From assembly GCA_004144175.1 (NCBI GenBank), contig SEFT01000011.1:119405-160567 (forward strand): a stretch of DNA of 41,163 nt, read 5' to 3'. Positions 16,900 through 23,090 of the stretch are shown here, piece after piece. Each line of letters opens with the position of its first letter. Position 1 is the first letter of the stretch. The position numbers and the translations under genes were made by a program. The notes under the pieces are model-generated. The model made no database searches. It had not been told where the DNA came from and was given only the letters and a program-made list of their open reading frames with translations. This DNA is from Sphingobacteriales bacterium (GTDB lineage Bacteria > Bacteroidota > Bacteroidia > Chitinophagales > Chitinophagaceae).

Positions 16900-18168
16900 A
16901 TGCAATCTAACAATAAGCAATCATACACTACATCACTGTTCCTGGTAGGCTGCCTGTTTTTTATTTTCGGCTTTATCACCTGGCTAAATGGTACGCTGAT
17001 ACCCTTCCTGAAGACGGCCTGCCAGCTCAACAACTTCCAGTCTTACTTCGTAACGTTTGCATTCTTCATATCATACTTTGTAATGGCGCTGCCCTCTTCA
17101 GCCATCCTCAAGGCAACGGGTTTTAAGAATGGCATGTGTATCGGCCTGCTCACGATGGCCGTGGGCACCATCATCTTTATACCGGCTGCAATGCAGCGCA
17201 GTTATACGGTGTTTCTTGTGGGCTTGTTCACACAGGGGCTGGGCTTATCGATACTGCAAACAGCTACTAACCCATACGTGACCATTCTGGGGCCTGAAGA
17301 AAGTGCAGCGAAGCGCATCAGCATTATGGGTATTGCTAACAAAGCCGCGGGTATATTGAGCCCTATCATTGTGGCGTCGATATTGCTGCATAATATAGAT
17401 GCACTGAACAAGCAGCTGCCTACTATTAGCGACCCTGTGCTGAAAGAGCAAATGCTGAATGACCTGGCATCGCGTATCATCACACCTTATATTATACTGA
17501 CCGTAGTATTGGTGCTATTGGCGATTGCGCTGAAACTTTCTCCATTGCCGGAGATAAAAGATGAAGAAGAAAATCCGGACAATACCGTTGGTGACCGCAG
17601 CATCTGGAGCCATCCTTACCTGTTCCTGGGTGCATTGTCCATCTTTATGTATGTGGGTGTAGAGGTAATAGCCGGTGATACCATCATCAACTATGGCTCT
17701 TACCTGAACATACCTATCGACCAAGCGAAGTTCTTTACCTCACTTACACTTGGCTTTATGGTGGCGGGCTACTTCTTGGGCGTGGCGCTGATACCAAAAG
17801 TCATTAGCCAGGAGACTGCGCTGAAAATCTGCGTAATACTGGGACTAATATTTACAGTGGGCGTGCTTACAACTACAGGTATTACTTCGGTATTTTCCCT
17901 GGCTGCTTTGGGACTAGCACACTCACTGATGTGGCCTGCTATATGGCCTATGTCACTTAAAGGACTTGGCAAACATACCAAGACCGGCTCTGCATTCCTT
18001 ATAATGGGCATCGCCGGTGGAGCCATCATACCATTGATATACGGGCAAATGGCAGATATGATGAATAATCAGACGGCGTATATCGTGATGATACCGTGTT
18101 ATCTGTTTATTCTGTTCTTTGCGGTGTGGGGGCATAGGATTGGTTATAAACCGACGGCGAAGAAATAA
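16900..18168 (+). CDS. Sugar MFS transporter (FucP/GluP-type)
   Basis: A 422-residue major facilitator protein with about 12 hydrophobic helices. It matches the fucose/glucose-galactose proton symporter branch: FGFITWLNGTLIPFLKTAC in helix 1, GLGLSILQTATNPYVTILGPEESAAKRISIMGIANKAAGI around helices 4-5, and SLMWPAIWPMSLKGLGKHTKTGSAFLIMGIAGGAIIPLIYG in the second half. The Asn-Pro of TATNPY is family-typical. It is divergent from the ROK kinase, suggesting an import-phosphorylation pair. The substrate (glucose, galactose, fucose or an amino sugar) is open. Confidence 0.93.
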   Translation: MQSNNKQSYTTSLFLVGCLFFIFGFITWLNGTLIPFLKTACQLNNFQSYFVTFAFFISYFVMALPSSAILKATGFKNGMCIGLLTMAVGTIIFIPAAMQRSYTVFLVGLFTQGLGLSILQTATNPYVTILGPEESAAKRISIMGIANKAAGILSPIIVASILLHNIDALNKQLPTISDPVLKEQMLNDLASRIITPYIILTVVLVLLAIALKLSPLPEIKDEEENPDNTVGDRSIWSHPYLFLGALSIFMYVGVEVIAGDTIINYGSYLNIPIDQAKFFTSLTLGFMVAGYFLGVALIPKVISQETALKICVILGLIFTVGVLTTTGITSVFSLAALGLAHSLMWPAIWPMSLKGLGKHTKTGSAFLIMGIAGGAIIPLIYGQMADMMNNQTAYIVMIPCYLFILFFAVWGHRIGYKPTAKK

Positions 18169-18180
18169 ATAACGTTATCT

Positions 18181-18504
18181 ATGCCAAGTATTATATGCAA
18201 ATGCGGACATCGAATATCTAGAGGGGAAATACCTAATCCCAATGGTTTTCGCATATTTGAAGATGTAAAAGTTGAGGACATTGTAGCTAAGGTTAGAAAT
18301 GCTGACGAGTTCGAAGCTTTTATGTCGTTTAGCGACTATTCAATGGAGATGCTAAAATGCAGTAGCTGTGGGTTGTTGTGGATAGATCATAACAGCGATT
18401 CAAATTATACACCATACAGAAAGAGCATTAGCACTCCAGTAATTAAAACGAAAAGCGGCAGCATAGAATCTATGCTGCCGCTTTGTTATCTGGTACAGTA
18501 TTAA
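18181..18504 (+). CDS. Small zinc-ribbon-like hypothetical protein
   Basis: A 107-residue protein I do not recognise. A Cys pair near the N-terminus (CKCGH) and another at about residue 60 (CSSCG) could hold zinc. The gene starts 12 bp after the transporter stop. Its last ~18 codons run through a perfect 15-bp terminator stem, so the natural C-terminus may have been lost or shifted and the tail (SGSIESMLPLCYLVQY) may not be conserved. Base composition is more AT-rich than its neighbours. Possibly a recent or degraded gene. Confidence 0.55.
   Translation: MPSIICKCGHRISRGEIPNPNGFRIFEDVKVEDIVAKVRNADEFEAFMSFSDYSMEMLKCSSCGLLWIDHNSDSNYTPYRKSISTPVIKTKSGSIESMLPLCYLVQY
18453..18485 (-). terminator. 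Strong terminator hairpin inside a reading frame
   Basis: AAAGCGGCAGCATAG and CTATGCTGCCGCTTT form a perfect 15-bp stem with a 3-nt loop. On the minus strand it is followed by TTTTCGTTTT and lies 22 bp past the end of the TPR gene, so it most likely terminates that gene. Confidence 0.8.
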
Positions 18505-18506
18505 GA

Positions 18507-19163
18507 CTACCCCGGTATACGGGCCATGTATTTGCCCATTTCATTTATCTGCTCCACCACTTGTGCATTTTTCGGCTTGCAGGATTTAGCCTTGCCAAAA
18601 TATAGCTTGGCATTGCGGAAGTCGCGGCGCTGCAGGCAAATGCTCGATAGCTGTAGGTAAGCGGTAGCCTCATTGTCTTTATCAGGCAATCCGGCCTTCA
18701 ATGCCTTGCGCAGATTTTCATTAGCTTCCTTCATATTGCCTTTACGGTAAGCAATAGAACCCAGTTGTAGGTACGCAGTTCCTTCAAATTCTTTTTCAGT
18801 AATACCCGTTTCCAGGCTCTTTTTCAGGTCGGCTTCTGCTTTGTCCAGGTCATCCGTCATGGTCGACAAGTTAGCACGAAGCATGTAGTACGACGAACGT
18901 ACAGGCTTGTACAACAGGTTAGGGTACTTCACTTTATTGAGCAGTGCCTGCGCACCTTCCATATCGCCGTTCTCGATGTAGCCTTGTATCAGCGTCATTG
19001 GGCCGATGAGGAAATGCGCTGTAGCCATAAGTATAGCTATCAGGAACAGCGGAACGGCGGCCCACCAGCTAGCTTCGAAGCCTATCCACACACCCAGACC
19101 TAAAAGCACGACAGCAATTGGGAGGCGATTAAATACTATAAAACGGCGGAGATTATTTTTCAT
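18507..19163 (-). CDS. Membrane-anchored tetratricopeptide repeat protein
   Basis: A 218-residue protein with two membrane helices near the N-terminus (about 13-28 and 33-54) and a TPR domain behind them. Repeats are visible as DLDKAEADLKKSLETG, GTAYLQLGSIAYRKGNMKEANENLRKALKAG and ATAYLQLSSICLQRRDFRNAKLYFGKAKSC. TPRs mediate protein contacts; no partner is evident. It lies 67 bp downstream of the exosortase-associated gene on the same strand, but a terminator plus its own promoter sit between them, so it is probably a separate unit. Confidence 0.87.
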   Translation of the reverse strand: MKNNLRRFIVFNRLPIAVVLLGLGVWIGFEASWWAAVPLFLIAILMATAHFLIGPMTLIQGYIENGDMEGAQALLNKVKYPNLLYKPVRSSYYMLRANLSTMTDDLDKAEADLKKSLETGITEKEFEGTAYLQLGSIAYRKGNMKEANENLRKALKAGLPDKDNEATAYLQLSSICLQRRDFRNAKLYFGKAKSCKPKNAQVVEQINEMGKYMARIPG

Positions 19164-19170
19164 GCACCTA

Positions 19171-19210
19171 AAAAATTGGCTGCAAAGATAGTCAAATCAT
19201 TTGCAGCCAA
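19171..19210 (-). terminator. Terminator of the exosortase-1 operon
   Basis: TTGGCTGCAAA and TTTGCAGCCAA are a perfect 11-bp inverted repeat with a 13-nt loop, followed on the minus strand by TTTTTT. It lies 20 bp past the stop of the exosortase-associated membrane gene. Confidence 0.75.
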
Positions 19211-19211
19211 A
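19183..19211 (-). promoter_or_regulatory. Promoter of the TPR gene, inside the terminator arms
   Basis: TATCTTTG (19183-19190) and TTTG (19208-19211) are spaced by 17 bp on the minus strand and match both Bacteroidota elements. The -7 box is 19 bp before the TPR start. Both boxes overlap the terminator stem. Confidence 0.5.
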
Positions 19212-19230
19212 GACCAATTAACTAAAAGAC

Positions 19231-19641
19231 TTATTTGGCAGACCCGGAAGGGACATTTTCTTTCTTAAACCTCTTAGGCGCAGCCAGCAGCATAATGAAC
19301 GGCAGAGGACTATTAAAAAACAGCCTTATATGATGTATCTCGTCCAAAAAGGCTGTACCAAATACCCCGAACTTCCACTGTATAATACCTACCCCAAGAA
19401 TTATAACTAACGCAACTGCATATCCCAGCAGCCAAACCGACTTTATCCACTGCACCGGGTGTTTTGCCCATGCAAAGTAGCCAACGGCACCTACTGCAAG
19501 CAGGAATAGTATATGCGCTACCTTTCTCTTCATCTCCTCTACCCCTACCGACTCCGTAAAAAACTGTAGCTCTATCCAGGACAGCACCACAATGATCAAT
19601 AGCGATATCCAGAGCCTTGCCTTATTTCCCATAAGAGACAT
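19231..19641 (-). CDS. Small exosortase-associated membrane protein
   Basis: A 136-residue protein with four predicted membrane segments (about 12-28, 39-58, 66-89, 107-123) and a short basic tail. Its 5' end overlaps the exosortase gene by 20 bp, so translation is probably coupled. It resembles what I recall being called the XrtX-associated membrane protein in Bacteroidota; this is from memory and unverified. Motifs worth noting are KRKVAHILFLLAVG and FLDEIHHIRLFFNSPLPF, with several His and Arg near the membrane face. Alternative start at Met4. A role as partner or modifier in sorting is inferred only from the coupling. Confidence 0.8.
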   Translation of the reverse strand: MSLMGNKARLWISLLIIVVLSWIELQFFTESVGVEEMKRKVAHILFLLAVGAVGYFAWAKHPVQWIKSVWLLGYAVALVIILGVGIIQWKFGVFGTAFLDEIHHIRLFFNSPLPFIMLLAAPKRFKKENVPSGSAK

Positions 19642-20164
19642 ATTTTTTACTATACCATATCCACAGTCCGAATACTACCGCATAGATTACCAACTTGAAC
19701 ACATAGTGGTGTGCAAAATCGGCGAGGTAGTGATTATTGTAAAACATCACCGCCAGCGCTGAACACCTGAGCACATTCAATCCGTAAATAATGAGGGGGC
19801 CAACTACCGCAAACGCTACCAGCCTCTTTGCATTGGTAGGCAGGCAAAAGAGAAAACCGAGGTACAGCACGATAAGTTCCAGGCCATTGCAGGCCTTAGC
19901 CACGGTGAGCGTCGGTTGCCCGTTTACCCAAATAGTATCGCCCTGAATGGCCAACTGGTCGTACACGAAGGTAAGCGTCTGGAATGTGCCGTCTATCACC
20001 CAATCGATCAGCTGCTTGTCTGGGATGTCTCTCGGCTCCAACACAAAGTAATAGGCAAGACGCCAGCCGACAAATAACAACACAGCCTTTATCAGGAAAC
20101 TCTTAAGCCCCGACGGAAGCTTATTGTATGTATTGGTCAACTCCAGACCCGCTTTTTTGATCAT
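19622..20164 (-). CDS. Exosortase (archaeosortase/exosortase family), copy 1
   Basis: A 180-residue polytopic membrane protein with the exosortase catalytic triad: Cys92 in ACNGLELIVLYLGF, Arg133 in LNVLRCSAL, and His152 or His153 in DFAHHYVFK. The N-terminal block LKSFLIKAVLLFVGWRLAYYF and the DIPDKQLIDWVIDGT segment are shared with the second copy at 20833-21378. Exosortases cleave C-terminal tripartite signals of exported proteins at the membrane. It is the short, single-domain type of Bacteroidota. The likely cargo is the gene 142 bp upstream (20307-20726). I recall this type being called exosortase X, but cannot verify it here. Confidence 0.92.
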   Translation of the reverse strand: MIKKAGLELTNTYNKLPSGLKSFLIKAVLLFVGWRLAYYFVLEPRDIPDKQLIDWVIDGTFQTLTFVYDQLAIQGDTIWVNGQPTLTVAKACNGLELIVLYLGFLFCLPTNAKRLVAFAVVGPLIIYGLNVLRCSALAVMFYNNHYLADFAHHYVFKLVIYAVVFGLWIWYSKKYVSYGK

Positions 20165-20180
20165 CCCACTAATTTAATCG

Positions 20181-20188
20181 CAAAATTA
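20181..20188 (-). promoter_or_regulatory. Candidate -7 element for exosortase copy 1
   Basis: TAATTTTG on the minus strand fits TAnnTTTG, 17 bp before the start codon. No good -33 box at the usual spacing. Confidence 0.3.
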
Positions 20189-20253
20189 CCTATTCGCCAA
20201 GACAATATTTATTAATTATATACTAAATATATCTTGTTTCGTGAAGTATATCT

Positions 20254-20293
20254 ATAACGAAGCGGATCAGTTATCACCAATCCGCCTCGTTAT
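20254..20293 (-). terminator. Hairpin between cargo 1 and exosortase 1
   Basis: ATAACGAAGCGGAT and ATCCGCCTCGTTAT pair over 14 positions with one G-T, around a 12-nt loop, just past the cargo-1 stop. There is no clear T-run, so it may cause partial termination or stabilise the highly expressed cargo message. Confidence 0.6.
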
Positions 20294-20306
20294 AATACAT
20301 CGAAAA

Positions 20307-20726
20307 TTATTTCTGTCCTTCTTTCTTTTTCTTATCAAAAGCTTTTTTAGCGCCGTAGCCCGCGCCCGCTATCAGCAGCAAGCTCAAACCACCGTCAAGC
20401 GGTACGCCTCCACCTGTTCCGCCGCCGCCATTGCCGCTACCGTTTCCATTGCCATTACCGCCACCACCATTGCCACCATCGTGGCCGTAGCCATTGCCAT
20501 TACCATGGCTTGTGTGTCCATTACCGTTGCTTTCGCTACCTGTGTGGCCGCTACCATTATTACCATTGCCATTACCGGTACCATAGTCGCCCTGAGTACC
20601 TTGGTGGCCCTGTCCATTACCGTTTCCAGCGCCATTATCAGCACCATTACCTTGTGCAAACAGAGACCCGGCCGCAATGAACGTAAATGCAGCAGCCACG
20701 AAGAGCGTTCTGGCTATTTGTTTCAT
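20307..20726 (-). CDS. Secreted Gly/Asn/His-rich protein with exosortase sorting tail, copy 1
   Basis: A 139-residue precursor. Residues 1-24 are a signal peptide (cut near LFAQ). The mature part (about 25-108) is almost only Gly, Asn, His, Ser and Asp, built on GNGNG units, with a less repetitive block GQGHQGTQGD...GSGHTGSESNG. The tail is tripartite: PLDGG (109-113), a short hydrophobic stretch LSLLLIAGAGYGA, and a basic end KKAFDKKKK. It matches my memory of the Bacteroidota PID-CTERM signal, with Leu for Ile. It is probably cleaved or anchored by the neighbouring exosortase. Function unknown. Confidence 0.88.
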   Translation of the reverse strand: MKQIARTLFVAAAFTFIAAGSLFAQGNGADNGAGNGNGQGHQGTQGDYGTGNGNGNNGSGHTGSESNGNGHTSHGNGNGYGHDGGNGGGGNGNGNGSGNGGGGTGGGVPLDGGLSLLLIAGAGYGAKKAFDKKKKEGQK

Positions 20727-20756
20727 AAAAACGAGGAATTATAAATGATGGAATTT

Positions 20757-20788
20757 CAAATCTAACACCTGAAATAACTAAATGCAAA
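20757..20788 (-). promoter_or_regulatory. Promoter of cargo 1
   Basis: On the minus strand, TTTG (20785-20788), 20 bp, then TAGATTTG (20757-20764): an exact match to TTTG-N(17-23)-TAnnTTTG. The -7 box is 30 bp before the start codon. Confidence 0.75.
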
Positions 20789-20832
20789 TTATTGCTGCAG
20801 GTTAACAACTCATTATCGTTCCTGGAGGAAAA

Positions 20833-21378
20833 CTAAGAATGACTGCTCGTATTTCCCTTGCAATACCATCCCCACATCAGAAAGGTAAACCCATAAATAA
20901 ACAGCTCGAAAAGCTGATGGTGAGTGAAGCTATGCGGCTGAAAGCCTTTGTAGAAAAGAATAGCCAACAGGAAACAGCGTAGCAGGTTCAGTAGATAGAT
21001 AATTACAGGGGCCCCAACTGCGAAAAGCAGCAGCTTACTCTTGTTCACCGGCAGGCTCAATAAAAAGCCCAGATAAGTCGCCATCATATCGAGGCCATTA
21101 CACTGCTTGTAAACCGTCAGCGCACTACGGCCGTTGATTACAATTGTATCGCCAATACACAATACCTGACCGTAAAAAGGTAAGAGCAATTGGCGGGTGC
21201 CGGCAAGTACCAGGTCTATCAGCTGCTTGTCGGGAAAGTCGGTAGGTTGTAGTATAAAAAAATATGCTACCCGCCAAAGGACGAATAGCATAAATGCTTT
21301 TATTAAAAATCGTTTAAGCTCAGCGGGTATTACATCATAGTATCTTAGTACACCAATTCTGTTACCACCGCGGCTCAT
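20833..21378 (-). CDS. Exosortase (archaeosortase/exosortase family), copy 2
   Basis: A 181-residue polytopic membrane protein with Cys93 in QCNGLDMMATYLGF, Arg134 in LNLLRCFLL, and His153 or His154 in SFTHHQLFE. It aligns end to end with copy 1 (shared LKxFLIKA, LFVxWRxAYxF, DxPDKQLIDxV, RPxLTVxKxCNGL-like blocks) but has diverged at many positions, clearly more than the two cargo proteins have. It starts 13 bp after the stop of cargo 2 and so is probably co-transcribed with it. No associated small membrane gene follows this copy; the 106-bp gap ahead of cargo 1 holds only the cargo-1 promoter. Confidence 0.92.
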   Translation of the reverse strand: MSRGGNRIGVLRYYDVIPAELKRFLIKAFMLFVLWRVAYFFILQPTDFPDKQLIDLVLAGTRQLLLPFYGQVLCIGDTIVINGRSALTVYKQCNGLDMMATYLGFLLSLPVNKSKLLLFAVGAPVIIYLLNLLRCFLLAILFYKGFQPHSFTHHQLFELFIYGFTFLMWGWYCKGNTSSHS

Positions 21379-21391
21379 TCATGTAAAATAC

Positions 21392-21958
21392 TTATTTATT
21401 TTCTTGCTCCTGCGCTTTCTTTTTCTTGTCGAAAGCTTTTTTTGCGCCAAAACCGGCACCTGCTACCAGCAACAGGCTGAGGCCTCCGTCAAGCGGTACA
21501 CCTCCGCCGTTTCCGCCGCCGCCATTATTTCCGCCGTTGCCATTTCCGTTGCCATTATTCCCATTTCCATTGCCACCGCCGTTTCCGTTACCATTTCCAT
21601 TATTACCATTTCCATTACCTCCACCGTTATTGCCGTTGCCACCATTACCACCACTGTGGCCGTAACCATTACCATTACCATGGTCCGTATGTCCAACACC
21701 ATTGCTTTCGCTACCGGTATGGCCGCTTCCGTTGTTACCATTACCATTGCCTGTACCGTCATCGCCCTGTGTACCCTGGTGGCCCTGGCCATTGCCATTA
21801 CCTGCACCATTCGTACTGCTTGAAGACCATGTGCTGCTACCCGAAAAACCGCCGCCGCTATTACCACCCCAGTTATATTGATCAGGGTCGCTTTGCGCAG
21901 TAGCATGTGTCGCACCTGCAAGGCTAAGTAATAGAACAGAATAGAGGATCTTTTTCAT
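21392..21958 (-). CDS. Secreted Gly/Asn/His-rich protein with exosortase sorting tail, copy 2
   Basis: A 188-residue precursor. Signal peptide 1-21 (cut near ATAQS), then a Ser/Trp-containing lead unique to this copy (about 22-49, including YNWGGNSGGGFSGSSTW). From residue 50 it follows copy 1 almost word for word (GNGNGQGHQGTQGD, GSGHTGSESNG, HGNGNGYGH). The GNGNNGNGNG array is longer than in copy 1. The tail PLDGG (155-159), LSLLLVAGAGFGA and KKAFDKKKK is nearly identical to copy 1. It is the first gene of a two-gene unit with exosortase copy 2. Confidence 0.88.
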   Translation of the reverse strand: MKKILYSVLLLSLAGATHATAQSDPDQYNWGGNSGGGFSGSSTWSSSSTNGAGNGNGQGHQGTQGDDGTGNGNGNNGSGHTGSESNGVGHTDHGNGNGYGHSGGNGGNGNNGGGNGNGNNGNGNGNGGGNGNGNNGNGNGNGGNNGGGGNGGGVPLDGGLSLLLVAGAGFGAKKAFDKKKKAQEQENK

Positions 21959-21981
21959 GACGGAGAACTTCGTTATTAAGG

Positions 21982-22013
21982 CAAATTTAATTTCTTTTCC
22001 GTGATATGTAAAA
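21982..22013 (-). promoter_or_regulatory. Promoter of cargo 2 / exosortase 2
   Basis: TAAATTTG (21982-21989) on the minus strand is a full -7 match; TTTT (22010-22013) lies 20 bp upstream as an imperfect -33. The -7 box is 23 bp before the start codon. Confidence 0.6.
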
Positions 22014-22033
22014 CCATTATCTAACAGTTAACA

Positions 22034-22041
22034 TATATTTG
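22034..22041 (+). promoter_or_regulatory. -7 element of the DUF72 gene
   Basis: TATATTTG on the plus strand fits TAnnTTTG, 31 bp before the start codon, in the same short divergent region as the cargo-2 promoter. The -33 is weak. Confidence 0.4.
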
Positions 22042-22072
22042 ATGCAGTTCATTTTACAGAAAAAATACAATC

Positions 22073-23011
22073 ATGGAATTTGGCAAAGTAACCGACGAGG
22101 AACTGGAACAGATATACTTTACCCTACCACTCGACCCTCCGGTGAACAAAGACGTGCTGAAGAAGGGAAAGGGTAAAACGAAATTCTATGTAGGCTGCGC
22201 CAAATGGGGCCGCAAAGACTGGATAGGTAAGCTATACCCAACAGGCACTAAGGAGAAAGACTTTCTGGAATACTACGCCGGTATTTTTAATTCGCTGGAG
22301 TTTAACGCCACCTTTTACCGCTCACCCTCACCCGACCAAGTAAGACAATGGAAGAGTAAAGTACCGAAAGGCTTCTTGTTCTGCCCGAAGTTTCCGCAGA
22401 CGATAACGCACCTGAAAAGGCTGAAAAATGTGCAGAATGAACTAAACGCTTACCTGGAGGCCGTACATGAATTTGGCGACAACCTGGGGCCGATATTCCT
22501 GTTGCCCAACCCGCAGATGAGCCCTAAGCAGATAGAGTCGATACAGCAATTCATCGCAGATTTCCCCAAAGACGTGCCGCTCTTCCTGGAGCTGAGGCAT
22601 CAGGATTGGTATACGGATGGCTATAATAAGGAGCTTTTCGACTTTTTGAAAAAGCAAAAACGCGGTACCATCATTACAGATGCAGCTGGCAGACGCGATT
22701 GTGCGCATATGTACCTGTCTACGCCGGAGGCATTTATAAGGTTTGTAGGCAACTCCCTGCACCCTACCGATTATAAAAGGATAGACGACTGGGTACAGCG
22801 CATAAAGCTGTGGATGGAAAACGGACTGGAAAAATGTTATTTCTTCATGCACCAGCACGAGGAGCTACATTCGCCGGAATTGATCAAATACCTGATCGAT
22901 GAGCTAAATAAGCACTGTGGCACCAACATAGAGCCGCCTGTGATGCAGACGCCCACCCCGCCCGTAGTCAATAAGCGCAAGGCATCAAAGGGAGGAACTC
23001 TGTTTGACTAA
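22073..23011 (+). CDS. DUF72 domain-containing protein
   Basis: A 312-residue member of the DUF72 (YecE-like) TIM-barrel family. The signature YVGCAKWGRKDWIGKLYP, NSLEFNATFYRSPSPDQVRQWKSKVPKGFLFCPKFPQTITH and LFLELRHQDWY all appear in order. The family is widespread and its biochemical role is unsettled. No signal peptide, so cytoplasmic. The C-terminus (about 285-312) is a Pro/Lys-rich extension without family motifs. It stands between the exosortase block and sucC, in its own transcription unit. Confidence 0.93.
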   Translation: MEFGKVTDEELEQIYFTLPLDPPVNKDVLKKGKGKTKFYVGCAKWGRKDWIGKLYPTGTKEKDFLEYYAGIFNSLEFNATFYRSPSPDQVRQWKSKVPKGFLFCPKFPQTITHLKRLKNVQNELNAYLEAVHEFGDNLGPIFLLPNPQMSPKQIESIQQFIADFPKDVPLFLELRHQDWYTDGYNKELFDFLKKQKRGTIITDAAGRRDCAHMYLSTPEAFIRFVGNSLHPTDYKRIDDWVQRIKLWMENGLEKCYFFMHQHEELHSPELIKYLIDELNKHCGTNIEPPVMQTPTPPVVNKRKASKGGTLFD

Positions 23012-23039
23012 ACCCTGTACATATTTAGAATTAATAAGA

Positions 23040-23072
23040 TTTGCAGTTTAGGATATTAATAAATTATCTTCG
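23040..23072 (+). promoter_or_regulatory. Promoter of sucC
   Basis: TTTG (23040-23043), 21 bp, then TATCTTCG (23065-23072, one mismatch to TAnnTTTG), 19 bp before the start codon. Confidence 0.6.
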
Positions 23073-23090
23073 CCAAAATTTTTTGCCAAC

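Noticed and set aside
20241-20744. Long plus-strand frame of Ala/Thr/Ile/Val opposite the first cargo gene
   Set aside because: It is the antisense shadow of the Gly/Asn repeats; the minus frame has a signal peptide, sorting tail and promoter.
21500-21700. Regular short repeats that could suggest a CRISPR array
   Set aside because: The units are 6-12-nt coding repeats (GNG codons) without unique spacers of constant length.
21404-21823. Long plus-strand frames opposite the second cargo gene, including a Pro/Phe/Leu-rich one
   Set aside because: Same cause: low-complexity GGN/AAY codons leave all opposite frames open. No start context or homology-like features.
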